The notes under the pieces were generated by a model. That model saw nothing but the letters and a program-made list of their open reading frames with translations, ran no database searches and was not told the origin of the DNA. A program made the position numbers and the translations under genes. From Agrobacterium tumefaciens (GTDB taxonomy: Bacteria; Pseudomonadota; Alphaproteobacteria; Rhizobiales; Rhizobiaceae), in the NCBI RefSeq assembly GCF_017726655.1, contig NZ_CP072308.1, positions 1,550,001 through 1,614,000 on the forward strand: DNA of 64,000 bases, given 5' to 3'. This document shows positions 43,950 through 54,508 of the stretch, in pieces. The first letter of the stretch is position 1. The number at the start of each line of letters is the position of its first letter.

Positions 43950-44573
43950 ATGACCAATTCAAAACAAAAGCTCGTTCTGGCGTCTGGCTCGCCGCGGCGT
44001 CTGGAGCTGCTGAATCAGATCGGCATCGAACCGGCGCGCCTGATGCCGATGGATATCGACGAAACGCCAGCCAAGCTCGAACATCCGCGCACGCTGTGTC
44101 GCCGTCTGTCGCTTCAGAAGGCGGAAGCCGCGCGGGCGGCGCTCAAAGGCGAGCAGACGTGGAAGGACGCCTATGTTCTCGGGTCCGATACCGTGGTCGC
44201 CGTTGGTCGCCGCATCGTCGGCAAGGCGGAATACACGGAAGAGGCCTCGGCGGCGCTGCATCTTCTCTCGGGGCGCAGCCATTGGGTCTATACCGGCATC
44301 TGCCTCGTGACCCCGGGCGGCAAGATCCGCCAGAAGGTTGCCGAGACCAAGGTGCGTTTCAAGCGCCTCTCCACACGCGAGATCGACGCCTATATCGCCT
44401 CCGGGCAATGGCGCGGCAAGGCCGGCGCCTATGGTATCCAGGGCATCGCCGGTGCGTTCGTGCAGAAGCTGACCGGTTCTTATACCAACGTTGTCGGCCT
44501 GCCGCTCTACGAGACCATGTCGCTTCTTTCCGGAGAAGGATTTGAAGTGACGTCGGGCTGGCTCGAGGGATAA
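43950..44573 (+). CDS. maf: Maf-like nucleoside triphosphate pyrophosphatase
   Basis: 207 residues with the Maf N-terminal motif '[18 protein letters not shown]', '[18 protein letters not shown]', and '[30 protein letters not shown]'. Maf proteins hydrolyse non-canonical or UTP/TTP nucleotides to monophosphates. Gene order infA-maf-yacG is typical of alphaproteobacteria. Start at 43950 is an ATG. Confidence 0.95.
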   Translation: MTNSKQKLVLASGSPRRLELLNQIGIEPARLMPMDIDETPAKLEHPRTLCRRLSLQKAEAARAALKGEQTWKDAYVLGSDTVVAVGRRIVGKAEYTEEASAALHLLSGRSHWVYTGICLVTPGGKIRQKVAETKVRFKRLSTREIDAYIASGQWRGKAGAYGIQGIAGAFVQKLTGSYTNVVGLPLYETMSLLSGEGFEVTSGWLEG

Positions 44574-44576
44574 GCC

Positions 44577-44801
44577 ATGGCAAAACCCACAGACAGCACC
44601 GGTAACGTCACGCCGCTTCGCAAGGCCCAGCCGTGCCCGGAATGCGGCCGGCCCTCAACGCGGGAGGACTATCCCTTCTGTTCGGACCGCTGCCGCTCGC
44701 TCGATCTCGCCCGCTGGCTGAATGGCTCCTATGCCATTCCTGTTGCCGACGATGAAAGCAGCGCGGAAAACCAGGACAGCCGGCAGGGCAACTCGGAGTA
44801 G
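44577..44801 (+). CDS. yacG: DNA gyrase inhibitor YacG
   Basis: 74 residues with a four-cysteine zinc knuckle: 'CPECGRP' and 'FCSDRCRSLDLARWLNGSYAIP'. YacG is a small gyrase-binding protein. It begins three bases after the maf stop, so the two are co-transcribed. C-terminus is acidic and disordered. Confidence 0.95.
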   Translation: MAKPTDSTGNVTPLRKAQPCPECGRPSTREDYPFCSDRCRSLDLARWLNGSYAIPVADDESSAENQDSRQGNSE

Positions 44802-44883
44802 GCCGCGGCTTTTGTCCGGCAGGCCAGTCGAAGCCCGAAGCTCTTTCACGCGCGAAAACCGTCTTCCGTGAGGAAAACGCCGC

Positions 44884-45915
44884 TCAGCCTATTGCCGCCA
44901 ACTTGCGTCGTACCTGGGGAATTCTATTGCTTTGCTGGGCCTGACGTTTGGCCTCCCACTGCAGCGCGGTTCTAACAATCGTCGTCAAATCGTTGAAGCG
45001 GGGCCGCCAGCCGAATTCCGACTGAATACGCGTCGAGTCCGCAACCATGGCGGCAATGTCGCCTGGACGTCGCGGGCAGTGGATGATCGGGAAATCGCAT
45101 CCCGATTCCTGCTGTACGGACTGCAGGACCTCCAGCACCGAGTAGCCCACGCCGTAACCGCAATTGAGGGTGCGCGTGCCGCCGCCGGCGCGCAGATGCG
45201 CCATGGCCAGCAGATGTGCATCGATCAGGTCGCTGACGTGGATATAATCGCGCACGCCTGTGCCGTCGGCGGTCGCGTAATCCGTCCCATAGACATCGAC
45301 GCGGTCGCGACACCCCGTTGCGGCTTCACAGGCGACCTTGATGAGGTTCGCGACACCCGTGGGTGACGGCCCCGCGCGACCCAAGGGATCGGCACCGGCG
45401 ACATTAAAATAGCGCAGCGCCACATAGTTGAAATCATGGGCCTGCACGACATCGCGCAACATGATTTCGGAGGCGAGCTTCGACAGGCCGTAAGGATTCT
45501 CAGGGCTCAGGATCGCGGTTTCCGGAACCGGGCCATCGAAGGGCTGGTTTCCGTAAACGGCGGCCGTGGACGAAAAGATGAAGTTGCCGATACCGTGGGC
45601 GACCGCCGCCGCGACAAGAGCGCGCGTCGTGCCTGTGTTGTTTTCGTAATATTCAAGCGGTCGGCTGATGGATTCAGGCACGCTGACGGAGCCCGCAAAG
45701 TGGAAAATGGTCTCGATGTGGTTTTGCTCGAAAATCTGGTCGAGCAGGACGCGGTCCGCGACGTCGCCCAGATAGAACCGCGCCGCCGGCGCGATTGCCC
45801 AGCGCGACCCCGTGGAGAGCCGGTCGATGACAACGACCTCCTCCCCGGCATCGAGCAAAGCCCATACCATGTGGCTTCCTATATAACCGGCCCCACCAGT
45901 GACCAGAACAGCCAT
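44884..45915 (-). CDS. galE: UDP-glucose 4-epimerase
   Basis: 343 residues of an extended SDR enzyme: NAD-binding 'VTGGAGYIGSH' at residues 5-15, catalytic Tyr142 and Lys146 in 'PYGLSK', and 'RYFNVAGADP'. It interconverts UDP-glucose and UDP-galactose for exopolysaccharide and LPS. Rhizobial genomes often hold several copies, one called exoB; which copy this is cannot be told here. It is transcribed against yacG. Confidence 0.93.
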   Translation of the reverse strand: MAVLVTGGAGYIGSHMVWALLDAGEEVVVIDRLSTGSRWAIAPAARFYLGDVADRVLLDQIFEQNHIETIFHFAGSVSVPESISRPLEYYENNTGTTRALVAAAVAHGIGNFIFSSTAAVYGNQPFDGPVPETAILSPENPYGLSKLASEIMLRDVVQAHDFNYVALRYFNVAGADPLGRAGPSPTGVANLIKVACEAATGCRDRVDVYGTDYATADGTGVRDYIHVSDLIDAHLLAMAHLRAGGGTRTLNCGYGVGYSVLEVLQSVQQESGCDFPIIHCPRRPGDIAAMVADSTRIQSEFGWRPRFNDLTTIVRTALQWEAKRQAQQSNRIPQVRRKLAAIG

Positions 45916-46241
45916 GACACCACTTCCCTGTTTGCTTTTCTTGAACTCATCAAAGCCAATAATTCTTCATCATTGATTACTTGCACAGCCAATACCCAGC
46001 CGATCCCCCGCCCCGTTAAAAAGGTGGCTTACGATTGGTTAGCGTCTTCAGATGCTTTTTATTTATTAGATGAAGATGTTCTCACGAATGGAACAGATTG
46101 CGCATATCACACAAAAAACCCCACGTCGATGGTTACGCCGTGGGGTTGCAATTTTTTGATATGAGCCGTGATTTTGTTGCCGATTTGTCTACTTCAGCGC
46201 GATCGCCCGTCGGCGTGAAAGAGAAACGGCAACATGAAAAC
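45916..46241 (-). other. Intergenic region upstream of galE
   Basis: 326 bases, AT-rich relative to the genes around it, containing the galE promoter region and, at its right end, the terminator of the aminotransferase gene (46113-46147). No coding signal was seen. Confidence 0.5.
46113..46147 (-). terminator. Terminator of the aminotransferase gene
   Basis: On the minus strand AACCCCACG (46147-46139) pairs with CGTGGGGTT (46125-46117), and a run of T residues follows (A-run at 46113-46118 on the plus strand). Confidence 0.75.
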
Positions 46242-47408
46242 TCATCTGCCGAGAATGTATGAGGCCAGCCTGTCCGCAGCGTCTTCAATCTGCATGGGGT
46301 CCCGCAGGAAGCAGGCACGCAGGAACAGCTCCCCGCCGGGGCCGAAAGCCGTACCAGGAGCGAGGCCGACGCCGGTTTTGTCCACGATATCAATCGCCGT
46401 GGCGCGGCTGTCCTTGACACCGTCGATCTTGAGGAAGGCATAGAGAGCGCCATCCGGCTTCAGGGTTTCCACGCGGTTGGTGGCAATCAGCGCGTCGCAG
46501 AGAATATCGCGGGACGCCAGAGCCCGTTGGTAATTCTCACGGATGAAACCGTCACCGTGATCGAGCGCGGCAACTGCTCCGCGTTGCATGAACTGCGCCA
46601 CGCCCGATGTCGAGTACTGGATGAGGTTTTCGATGACCTGACCAATGGCTGGCGGCGCAACGAGCCAGCCGACGCGCCAGCCCGTCATGGACCAATTTTT
46701 GGAAAAGGAGTTGGCGAAAACAACCTTGTCATCCGGCTCCATCACATCGAGGAAGGAGGGCGCGCGCGTGCCCGCGTAATGATAGAGCGCGTAAATCTCA
46801 TCCGCGACGATCCACAGATCGTGTTTGCGGGCAAGGGCCAGAACGTCACGGAGGTTGTCGAGCGTCGCCGTCCAGCCGGTTGGATTGGAGGGCGTATTGA
46901 TGAAAAGCGCTTTCGTCTTGCTGGTGATGGCGTTTTCCAGCCTGTCGATATCGAGATCCCAGCGACCATCCCTGAAATCGATACCAACCGGAACCGCCTT
47001 TGCGCCGGCCACACCGATGGCGGCAACGATATTCGGCCATGTCGGCGACAGATAGACCATTTCGTCGCCGGGCGATGTCAGCGCCTGCACGGCTAGCACG
47101 ATTGCCTGCATGCCGGAACCGGTCGCGTAAAAATGCTCCGGCGGCAGCGATGCCGCGAAATGGCGCTCATAATATCGGCTCAGCGCTTGACGCAGTTCGG
47201 GAATGCCACGCTGCCAGGTATAGAAGGTTTCGCCGTTGTTCAGCCCGTCGATGGCCGCCTGATTGATGAAATCGGGGCTTGGCAGATCGCCTTCGCCAAC
47301 CCAGAGCGGCAGCAGGTTGTCCCGGCCGCGGGCATAGTTCACGACTTCGACGATACCGCTTTCGGGAGCCGCCAGAGAGCGCGCGCTCAGACTGTTCAAA
47401 ACCGACAT
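46242..47408 (-). CDS. PLP-dependent class I/II aminotransferase
   Basis: 388 residues from the ATG at 47408 with GGAGTG upstream; a longer in-frame start at 47447 has no site. Fold-type I features: 'PLWVGEGDLPSPDFINQAAIDGLNNGETFYTWQRGIPELRQAL', 'INTPSNPTG', 'IVADEIYALYHY', the PLP lysine in 'SFSKNWSMTGWRVGW' and the substrate Arg in 'FLRACF'. It most resembles aspartate/branched-chain-type transaminases; the exact substrate is unknown. Confidence 0.85.
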   Translation of the reverse strand: MSVLNSLSARSLAAPESGIVEVVNYARGRDNLLPLWVGEGDLPSPDFINQAAIDGLNNGETFYTWQRGIPELRQALSRYYERHFAASLPPEHFYATGSGMQAIVLAVQALTSPGDEMVYLSPTWPNIVAAIGVAGAKAVPVGIDFRDGRWDLDIDRLENAITSKTKALFINTPSNPTGWTATLDNLRDVLALARKHDLWIVADEIYALYHYAGTRAPSFLDVMEPDDKVVFANSFSKNWSMTGWRVGWLVAPPAIGQVIENLIQYSTSGVAQFMQRGAVAALDHGDGFIRENYQRALASRDILCDALIATNRVETLKPDGALYAFLKIDGVKDSRATAIDIVDKTGVGLAPGTAFGPGGELFLRACFLRDPMQIEDAADRLASYILGR

Positions 47409-47510
47409 TAAAGACACTCCATTTCGTGCCTTCTTATCGCATCGCACCCGCCATGTGCATGATAATCCGTGAGGCGGCCATGGATTTTCTTTATGGGTCG
47501 TGGCTCACAG

Positions 47511-47539
47511 AAAACCACCGGCCGCATAGGCCGGCGGTT
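47511..47539 (-). terminator. mscL intrinsic terminator
   Basis: On the minus strand an eleven-base stem (47539-47529 with 47523-47513, one G-U pair) surrounds a five-base loop and is followed by TTTT. Confidence 0.75.
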
Positions 47540-47557
47540 AAACCAGATCTATCTGGA

Positions 47558-47986
47558 TCAGCGCGTCTTCAGCAGATCGCGGATCTCTGTGAGCAGCTTG
47601 ATATCTTCCGGCGGTGGTGCAGGTTCGGACTTTTCCTCAACCTTCTTGCGTTCGACGGAGGTGCGCAACGCATTGATGCCTTTGACCATGAGAAAAATGA
47701 TCCAGGCCAGAATAAGAAAGTTGATGACGGCGGTAACGAAGCTGCCGTAAGCGAAGACGGCACCCTGTTCTCGGGCTGCGGCAAGCGAGGTGGCATTGAC
47801 GTTGGAGCTCAATGGCAGGAAGTAATTCGAGAAGTCGAACCCGCCGAAAATTGCGCCAACAATCGGCATGATGAGATCATTGACAACCGATTCCACGATC
47901 TTGTTGAACGCTGCGCCGATAATCACCGCCACGGCAAGGTCCATGACATTGCCGCGGGCAATGAAGGTTTTAAATTCGTTAAGCAT
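47558..47986 (-). CDS. mscL: Large-conductance mechanosensitive channel MscL
   Basis: 142 residues with two membrane helices. '[41 protein letters not shown]' is the first helix and signature; '[22 protein letters not shown]' is the second. MscL opens under membrane tension to relieve osmotic downshock. The C-terminal helix '[17 protein letters not shown]' is normal for the family. Single gene with its own terminator. Confidence 0.97.
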   Translation of the reverse strand: MLNEFKTFIARGNVMDLAVAVIIGAAFNKIVESVVNDLIMPIVGAIFGGFDFSNYFLPLSSNVNATSLAAAREQGAVFAYGSFVTAVINFLILAWIIFLMVKGINALRTSVERKKVEEKSEPAPPPEDIKLLTEIRDLLKTR

Positions 47987-48205
47987 TCAGATTGTCCCTC
48001 TCTCCTGCTTCACGCGCTGAAGCTATGTGACTGTCCCTACCCCTTCAACCATACAGATTCCCTTACACTTTTGGAATTCGTCAAGATTGCATTTATTAGC
48101 TTTTTTGCACGCCCGTCTTGAACTTTATGATCAGATCGCGCTCATTCTCAAGGGCGCGGATTTCGCCTATGCTTGATATCGCGGAATTCTTGCATGGGAG
48201 GATGC

Positions 48206-51200
48206 GTGCTTCCTGGGTGGATCATATTCGGCTCGGCTTTCGCCTATATCCTCCTGTTGTTTGCGGTCGCGAGCTACGGGGACAGGAAAAGTCGTGAGAG
48301 GAAGGCGCCCAAAAAGGGACGCCCGTTCGTCTATGCGCTCAGCCTTGCAATCTATTGCACCTCCTGGACCTATTTCGGTGGGGTCGGGCTTGCTGCCGAC
48401 AAGGGTCTCGAATTTCTGGGCATTTATACGGGCCCCATCCTGGCCTTCACCCTTGGCATGCCGATCATCCGCCGTATCGTCGATCTGGCAAAGACGGAGA
48501 AGCTGACCTCAGTTGCGGATTTCATCGCCGCCCGCTATGGCAAGAACTCCACCGTGGCAATGATCGTCGCCATCATCGCGCTGGTCGGCGCCATTCCCTA
48601 CATCGCGTTGCAGCTGAAAGCGGTTTCCAGTTCCGTGGCGACGATGGTCGATCCCGGCGATTACGGTATCGGCAGCGGTAATCTTTATTTTCTTGATCTG
48701 CCGCTTGTGGTCACCCTCGTCATGGCTGGCTTCGCCGTCATATTCGGCACTCGCCACACGGATGCAACCGAACATCAAGACGGTCTCATCCTGGCGATCT
48801 CGATGGAATCGCTGGTCAAACTGGTTGCCATGTGCACCGTCGGCTTTTACGTGCTCTTCGTCCTGTTCGATGGACCAGCGCATCTTTGGCAGCTGGCAAC
48901 GGCGAACGAGGAGGCCATGCGGGCCGTCACCTATCACACGCCGGTCAGCCGCTGGATCGTGATGACGCTGCTATCAGGCTTTGCCATCATTCTCCTGCCA
49001 CGCCAGTTTCATGTGACGGTGGTCGAAAATCGCACACCTGAAGAGTTGCGCATGGCGGGCTTCCTGCTGCCGCTTTATCTCATTGCCATCAATATCTTCG
49101 TGCTGCCGATCGCGCTCGCCGGCATTCTGACGCTCGGGGCCAATGGCGATGCAGACCTTTATGTGCTGCAACTGCCCCTTACCCACGAGATGCCGGTGGT
49201 GTCGCTCATCACCTTCATCGGTGGATTTTCGGCGGCAACCGCCATGGTGATCGTCGCTTCGGTGGCCCTGTCGATCATGATTTCCAACGACATCGTCATG
49301 CCGATCTTCCTACGGCAGAAACTGCTGAACCGTTCGCCGCACCGGGACAACTTCGCCAAGGAGCTGCTCAACATCCGCCGGACCGCGATCTTTGCGGTCA
49401 TGTTGCTGGGCTATGGCTATTATCGCGCCGCAGACAGTGCCACGGGCCTCGCCTCCATCGGCCTTCTCGCCTTCGCGGCCATCGCCCAGATGGCGCCTGC
49501 CCTGTTCGGCGGGCTATTCTGGCGGCGGGCCAATGCGCGTGGCGCCATTGCCGGCCTCAGCTCCGGTTTTTTCGTCTGGGCCTACCTGCTGTTCCTGCCG
49601 AGTTTTGGCGGCCCTGACAATTCCGAAGTCGCGGCCAATATCCTCGGCTTCCTGTTTTCCGGCAGCACCGTCTTCAATGGGCCGGAAGCCGATCCTTTCG
49701 TCAATGCCGTCATCCTCAGCCTGCTGGTCAACAGCCTTGCTTTCGTTCTGGGTTCGCTCTCCCGCAATCCGAGACCGGTGGAGCGCATCCAGTCCGGCAT
49801 CTTCGTCAAGCGCCATTCGAAATCGCAATTTGCGACGCGCGGCTGGAAAACCCGCGTCAGCGTCGGCGATCTCAAGACCGCGATCGCGCGTTATCTCGGC
49901 GAAGAACGTATGTTGCGGTCACTCGCCACCTATGAGAAGACCGCGGGTAGAAAGCTCAATGACGACCAGCCGGCGGATATGGCGCTGATCCATTTCTCCG
50001 AACAGTTGCTCGGCAGCGCCATCGGCTCCTCCTCCGCCCGTCTCGTGCTCTCGATCATTCTCCAGAAGGCGGAGGATACAAGCGCGGATACGGCCTGGCT
50101 GCTCGACCAGGCAAGCGAGGCGTTGCAATATAATCAGGACATGCTGCAGACGGCATTGGCGCAGATGGATCAGGGCATTGCGGTCTTCGATAGCTCGCAA
50201 CAATTGACCATCTGGAACCGCCGCTTCCGCACGCTCTTGGATTTGCCCGAGCAATTCGGCCAGGTCGGCGTGCCGCTTACGGACATCGTTGCGATGCTGC
50301 AGGAACGCGGCGATATGCCGGAAGGCGATTTGAGCGAGCTCATCACCAGTTTCCTGACGATGGACCTGCCTTTCTCGCTGGTGCTCGGGGCGGTGAACGC
50401 ATCATCGAAGTGCGCTCCAACACCATGCCGGACAAGGGCATCGTCGCCACTTTCACGGATATTACCCAGCGCGTCGCAAGCGATCAGGCTCTCAAACAGG
50501 CAAACGAAACGCTGGAGCAGCGCGTGGAGGAGCGCACCGTGGAACTGACCCGCGTCAACCGCGCACTGGCGGAAGCAAGAGCTGCCGCCGATGAGGCGAA
50601 TATCGGCAAGACGCGGTTCTTCGCCGCCGCCGGTCACGACATTCTCCAGCCCTGAATGCCGCGCGCCTCTATTCTTCCTCGCTTGTCGAAAGACTTGGCG
50701 CTTCAAGAGAAAGCGATCTCGTCCAGAATATCGATTCGGCGCTGGAATCCGTTGAGACCATTCTCGGCGCGGTCCTCGATATTTCCCGTCTCGATACCGG
50801 CTCCATGAAGGCCCGGCTGACATCTGTGCCTTTGAACGAGTTGCTCAAACGCATCGAGACGGACTTTGCGCCGATGGCGCAGGAAAAGAACCTCGATCTC
50901 GTTGTCATGCCGACATCGCTGACGGTGCGCTCCGACCCCAATCTGCTTCGGCGCCTCATACAGAACCTTGTCTCCAATGCCATCAAATACACGCTTCAAG
51001 GCAAGGTGGTTGTCGGCGCCCGCCGCCGGGGTAGCGAAGTGGTCATTCAGGTGACGGACTCCGGCATCGGCATTCCCTCCTCCAAGTTCCGCACCGTGTT
51101 CAAGGAATTTGCGAGGCTGGACGAGGGCGCCAAGACGGCCTCGGGCCTCGGCCTCGGCCTTTCCATCGTCGACCGGCTGTCGCGCATGTTGCATCACCCG

Positions 51201-51713
51201 GTTCAATTGATTTCCACACCAGGCAAAGGCACGACATTCCGCATCCATCTTCCGCGCGAGGCGGACCGTATCAGGCCAGCAAGGTCCGATGGTCCGCTTG
51301 CGCCGTCCCCGGTCAGCAATCGCCTCCAGGGCGTTCGGGTGCTGTGCATCGATAACGAGCCGACTATCCTGGAGGGAATGACGCTGCTGCTGAGCGGATG
51401 GGGCTGCGAGGTTTTGCCCGCCGGTTCGGTTGCCGCGCTGGAAGAGCCATTCCTCGCTCTGGCATCGGCACCCGATGTCATCATCGCCGACTATCATCTT
51501 GATGATGGAGACGGCATCGGCGCCATCCGTTTTATCAGGACATTTTACGGCAAGGCGATCCCTGCCCTGCTGGTCACGGCAGACCGCAGCCCCGAAGTGC
51601 GCAGCGAAGCCGAGAAATATGGAATTTCCGTCCAGCACAAGCCGGTGAAGCCGGCGGCCCTAAGGGCCTATATCAACCAGATATCCAGCACGGCGAAGGC
51701 GGCGGCCGAATAA
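48206..51713 (+). pseudogene. Sodium/solute-symporter-type hybrid sensor histidine kinase, two frameshifts
   Basis: Reading through two one-base gaps gives about 1169 residues from a GTG at 48206 (GGGAGG upstream). The first 530 residues form a 12- to 13-helix SSSF/PutP-like membrane domain; then a PAS-like sensor region, a coiled coil (ANETLEQRVEERTVELTRVNRALAEA), a HisKA H-box (FFAAAGHDILQPLNAAR), an ATPase domain (NLVSNAIKYT, SGLGLGLSIVDRL) and a receiver (VLCIDNEPTILEGM, 'VIIADYHLDDGDG'). One G is missing at the run 50387-50390 and one C at 50650-50652, creating stops at 50548 and 50655. The domain order resembles CbrA-type kinases. Either a real pseudogene or sequence error. Confidence 0.8.
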
Positions 51714-51715
51714 AA

Positions 51716-51741
51716 ACGCCCGGACCTTGCGGACCGGGCGT
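51716..51741. terminator. Bidirectional terminator between the kinase and the chemoreceptor
   Basis: ACGCCCGG (51716-51723) pairs with CCGGGCGT (51734-51741). On the minus strand the stem is followed by TTTTT, so it mainly ends the chemoreceptor gene at 51768. Confidence 0.7.
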
Positions 51742-51767
51742 CTTGGAGCATTTTTAAAAATGGAGCC

Positions 51768-53615
51768 TCAGGCCGCGCGGTTGAAGCGATCCGAGTGTCC
51801 GGCAGAGCCCTGCTCCATCTGGAACCGCTGCACCAGCTCGAGAAGCGCCTTGACCTCACCCGACAGGATCATGCTGGCCGCGCTCGACTGTTCGGCAAGC
51901 GCCGCGTTCTGCTGCGTCATCTGGTCCATCTGGTTGACGGAGCTGTTGACGTTGTGAAGTGCGGAGGACTGATCCTGCGTTGCCGTCGCGATGGTTTCGA
52001 CATGCTGGCTGACGGTGACGATCTGTTGACTGATGGCGGAAAGTACCGTGCCCGCCTCCTGCACCAGCTTCGAACCGGAACTGACTTCATGGGTGGACTG
52101 GTTGATGAGCTGCTTGATCTCGCGGGCCGCATCCGCCGAGCGCTGCGCAAGCTCGCGCACTTCCTGCGCCACGACGGCAAAGCCCTTGCCAGCCTCGCCG
52201 GCCCGTGCCGCCTCGATACCGGCGTTCAGGGCAAGGAGGTTGGTCTGGAAGGCGATATCGTCAATGACTTCGATGATCTGTTCGATCTTGCGCGACGCAT
52301 CCTCGATGCGCCCCATGGCATCGACAGCGTTGCTGACGACCGAGCCGGAGCTGTCGGCACTTTGCTTGGTCACGCGGACAGCCTCGTTGGCTTCACGAGC
52401 CCGCTCGGCCGAGGACCTGACCGTGGCGGTGATTTGGTCGACGGCAGCCGCTGTCTCTTCCAGCGAGGCGGCCTGGTTTTCAGTCCGCTTCGACAGATCG
52501 ACCGAGGATTGTTCGATTTCGAGACCGCTGTGCTGGATGACGAGCGTGCGCTCGCGGATCTGCCCCAGCGCATCGCGCAGGTTGAGCAGGGACTCGTTGA
52601 AATCCGTGCGCAGACGATCGAGCCGGCCGGCAAAGGGCGTGTCGATGGTGCGGCTGAGATCGCCACGCGACAGCCTGCCAAGACCCGACGCGATCTCACC
52701 GACGGCGAACTCGATCTGGCTGTCCATTTCCTGCTTTTCGGCGTCGTTGCGGTGCCGTTCGGACTCCGCAGCGGAGCGTTCTTCCGCGCTCTGGCTTTCG
52801 ATCGCCAGTTTCTCAAGTGCATTCTCGCGGAAGATGACCAGGGCGCGAGCGATGTTGCCGAATTCGTTGGTGTTGGTGGCGTAAGGGATCGGCGTATCGA
52901 GATCGCCGTCAGAAAGAGACTTGACCGCCGCGGTGAGCTTGCCCAGCGGCTGAAGCGTACGCCTGATGACAAAATAAGCGAGCAGTCCAACGCCGAGCAT
53001 GGCCAGCGAACCGCAGAGCAGCATCATGTCGCGCAGGCTGTAAATCTGGGCGTCGTAAACATCCATGGGAACGCCGACGAAAAGAATGCCGACCGTTGCG
53101 CCTGTCTTGTTGGTGACCGGCATGTAGCCCGTCATGTAACGGATGCCGAACAGCGTCGCCGTGCCGAAATAGGATTCACCCTTGGAGACTTTTTCGAACG
53201 CAGGATGATCGGTCGCAAGCTTGGTGCCCGCCGCTCTCTCACCCTTCTCATTTTTGAGGTTGGTGGTCAGGCGAATGAACTCGCCACCCTTGGCTTCAAA
53301 AACGGTGGAAATCCCGCCGTTTCCGGCTGCGGTGCGGTCCACGAGGTCATTGTCGCGCATCGTTCCGATGCTGGCGCGGCCGACGCTCTTGAGGTTGCCA
53401 TCCACCATTTCGAGAGCAACGCCGCCAACCTTCATCTCATAGAGGATCGCCATGTTGCGCATCGCGCTGTTCGTGTCACGCAGCGCGGTGGTGATGATGT
53501 TGTCCTTCAAGCGGATATAGGTCGAAAAACCAACTGCCGCCACGCTGAGCGCGATCAGGCCGATCGTCAATGCAACGACCTTACCCGCCACGGACCTGAA
53601 TATCCGATTGTGCAT
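51768..53615 (-). CDS. Methyl-accepting chemotaxis protein with Cache sensor
   Basis: 615 residues: a membrane segment (about 11-33), a periplasmic Cache domain (35-190, including '[26 protein letters not shown]' and '[27 protein letters not shown]'), a second membrane segment (about 197-217), HAMP regions, and the MCP signalling domain with the hairpin tip '[54 protein letters not shown]'. No C-terminal CheR/CheB tether pentapeptide is visible. It lies after visR on the same strand, 140 bases away. Ligand unknown. Confidence 0.95.
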   Translation of the reverse strand: MHNRIFRSVAGKVVALTIGLIALSVAAVGFSTYIRLKDNIITTALRDTNSAMRNMAILYEMKVGGVALEMVDGNLKSVGRASIGTMRDNDLVDRTAAGNGGISTVFEAKGGEFIRLTTNLKNEKGERAAGTKLATDHPAFEKVSKGESYFGTATLFGIRYMTGYMPVTNKTGATVGILFVGVPMDVYDAQIYSLRDMMLLCGSLAMLGVGLLAYFVIRRTLQPLGKLTAAVKSLSDGDLDTPIPYATNTNEFGNIARALVIFRENALEKLAIESQSAEERSAAESERHRNDAEKQEMDSQIEFAVGEIASGLGRLSRGDLSRTIDTPFAGRLDRLRTDFNESLLNLRDALGQIRERTLVIQHSGLEIEQSSVDLSKRTENQAASLEETAAAVDQITATVRSSAERAREANEAVRVTKQSADSSGSVVSNAVDAMGRIEDASRKIEQIIEVIDDIAFQTNLLALNAGIEAARAGEAGKGFAVVAQEVRELAQRSADAAREIKQLINQSTHEVSSGSKLVQEAGTVLSAISQQIVTVSQHVETIATATQDQSSALHNVNSSVNQMDQMTQQNAALAEQSSAASMILSGEVKALLELVQRFQMEQGSAGHSDRFNRAA

Positions 53616-53755
53616 GAAACAGTGCCCCCAAAACTAAACTTACGAAAGTTCTAATTGGCAACTGTTAAAAAACCGCGAAGTGCGGATAGCACGTTTTAAG
53701 GTGCAGAAGCCAGGTCGGCTACCTGACGGTCACGCGGAGGACCCGCCAGTTCATT

Positions 53756-54499
53756 TCAATGGATGTAGCCCAGTCGGATCGCCTTGGCGATTGCCTGAAT
53801 ACGGTTGACGGAATCGAGCTTGATCGTTGCCGAACCGAGATAGGCGTTGACGGTATGCACGGAAAGGCCGAGCTTGACCGCGATTTCTTCACTGATGCGA
53901 CCATCCCCCGCCAGTTGCAGGCAGGCGATTTCCCTTTCGCTCAACGCTTCCGAGGGGGCGGCCTTGCGCTCGTCCAGCGCCAGCATGTCCACCATGATCT
54001 CGCAGCATTTGATGTGCTGCTCGATCACGACCTCGTTGTCGAGGACGAGATTGGTACCGCAGAAGACGATATAGCCGTTACCGATTGTGCCGAGCCGCAC
54101 TGGCAGGGCAAGCCCCGCATAGGGCAAGACGTCATTCTCGATGCGGCGCAGAAGCGCTGGAACATCGGGAAGGTCGGCAAAGCCGCCGGCATTCTTGTTG
54201 CGCCAGATGACAGGCAGGAGCGACGTCTCGATGTGATCAAGGAGAATATCACCGACGGCGCGGATGAACTGCGCGCTCTGTTCTGCGGCATTCATGCCCC
54301 AGTTTTCCAGCTCACAGGTCATCTTCTTCTTGTTGGGGAAACCGGAAGCGGCAGCTTTCGTCACCACGAAATTTCGCGCGCCGACAAGCTTCTGCATGGC
54401 GACGAGTTTCGGAAACAGATCCGACCGGCTCGTCACGACGGGACTGCGGTAAAACATGCCCGTCTGGCCAGTACCTTCATTGTCTTTCGTCTGTCCCAT
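53756..54499 (-). CDS. visR: LuxR-type master flagellar regulator VisR
   Basis: 247 residues: an N-terminal ligand/dimer domain and a C-terminal LuxR helix-turn-helix (ALSEREIACLQLAGDGRISEEIAVKLGLSVHTVNAYLGSATIKLDSVNRIQAIAKAIRLGYIH). With VisN it forms the proposed heteromeric activator at the top of the rhizobial flagellar cascade, acting on rem. It follows visN by nine bases, so the two are co-expressed. Confidence 0.92.
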   Translation of the reverse strand: MGQTKDNEGTGQTGMFYRSPVVTSRSDLFPKLVAMQKLVGARNFVVTKAAASGFPNKKKMTCELENWGMNAAEQSAQFIRAVGDILLDHIETSLLPVIWRNKNAGGFADLPDVPALLRRIENDVLPYAGLALPVRLGTIGNGYIVFCGTNLVLDNEVVIEQHIKCCEIMVDMLALDERKAAPSEALSEREIACLQLAGDGRISEEIAVKLGLSVHTVNAYLGSATIKLDSVNRIQAIAKAIRLGYIH

Positions 54500-54508
54500 C
54501 CGTCCGAC

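Noticed and set aside
50387..50652. Programmed ribosomal frameshifting in the hybrid kinase
   Set aside because: The G and C runs are short, not classical slippery heptamers, no stimulatory stem-loop was evident, and two shifts in one gene would be needed.
51795..53654. 619-residue open frame antisense to the chemoreceptor
   Set aside because: Shadow of a well-supported MCP; no recognisable domain and codon pattern of an antisense frame.
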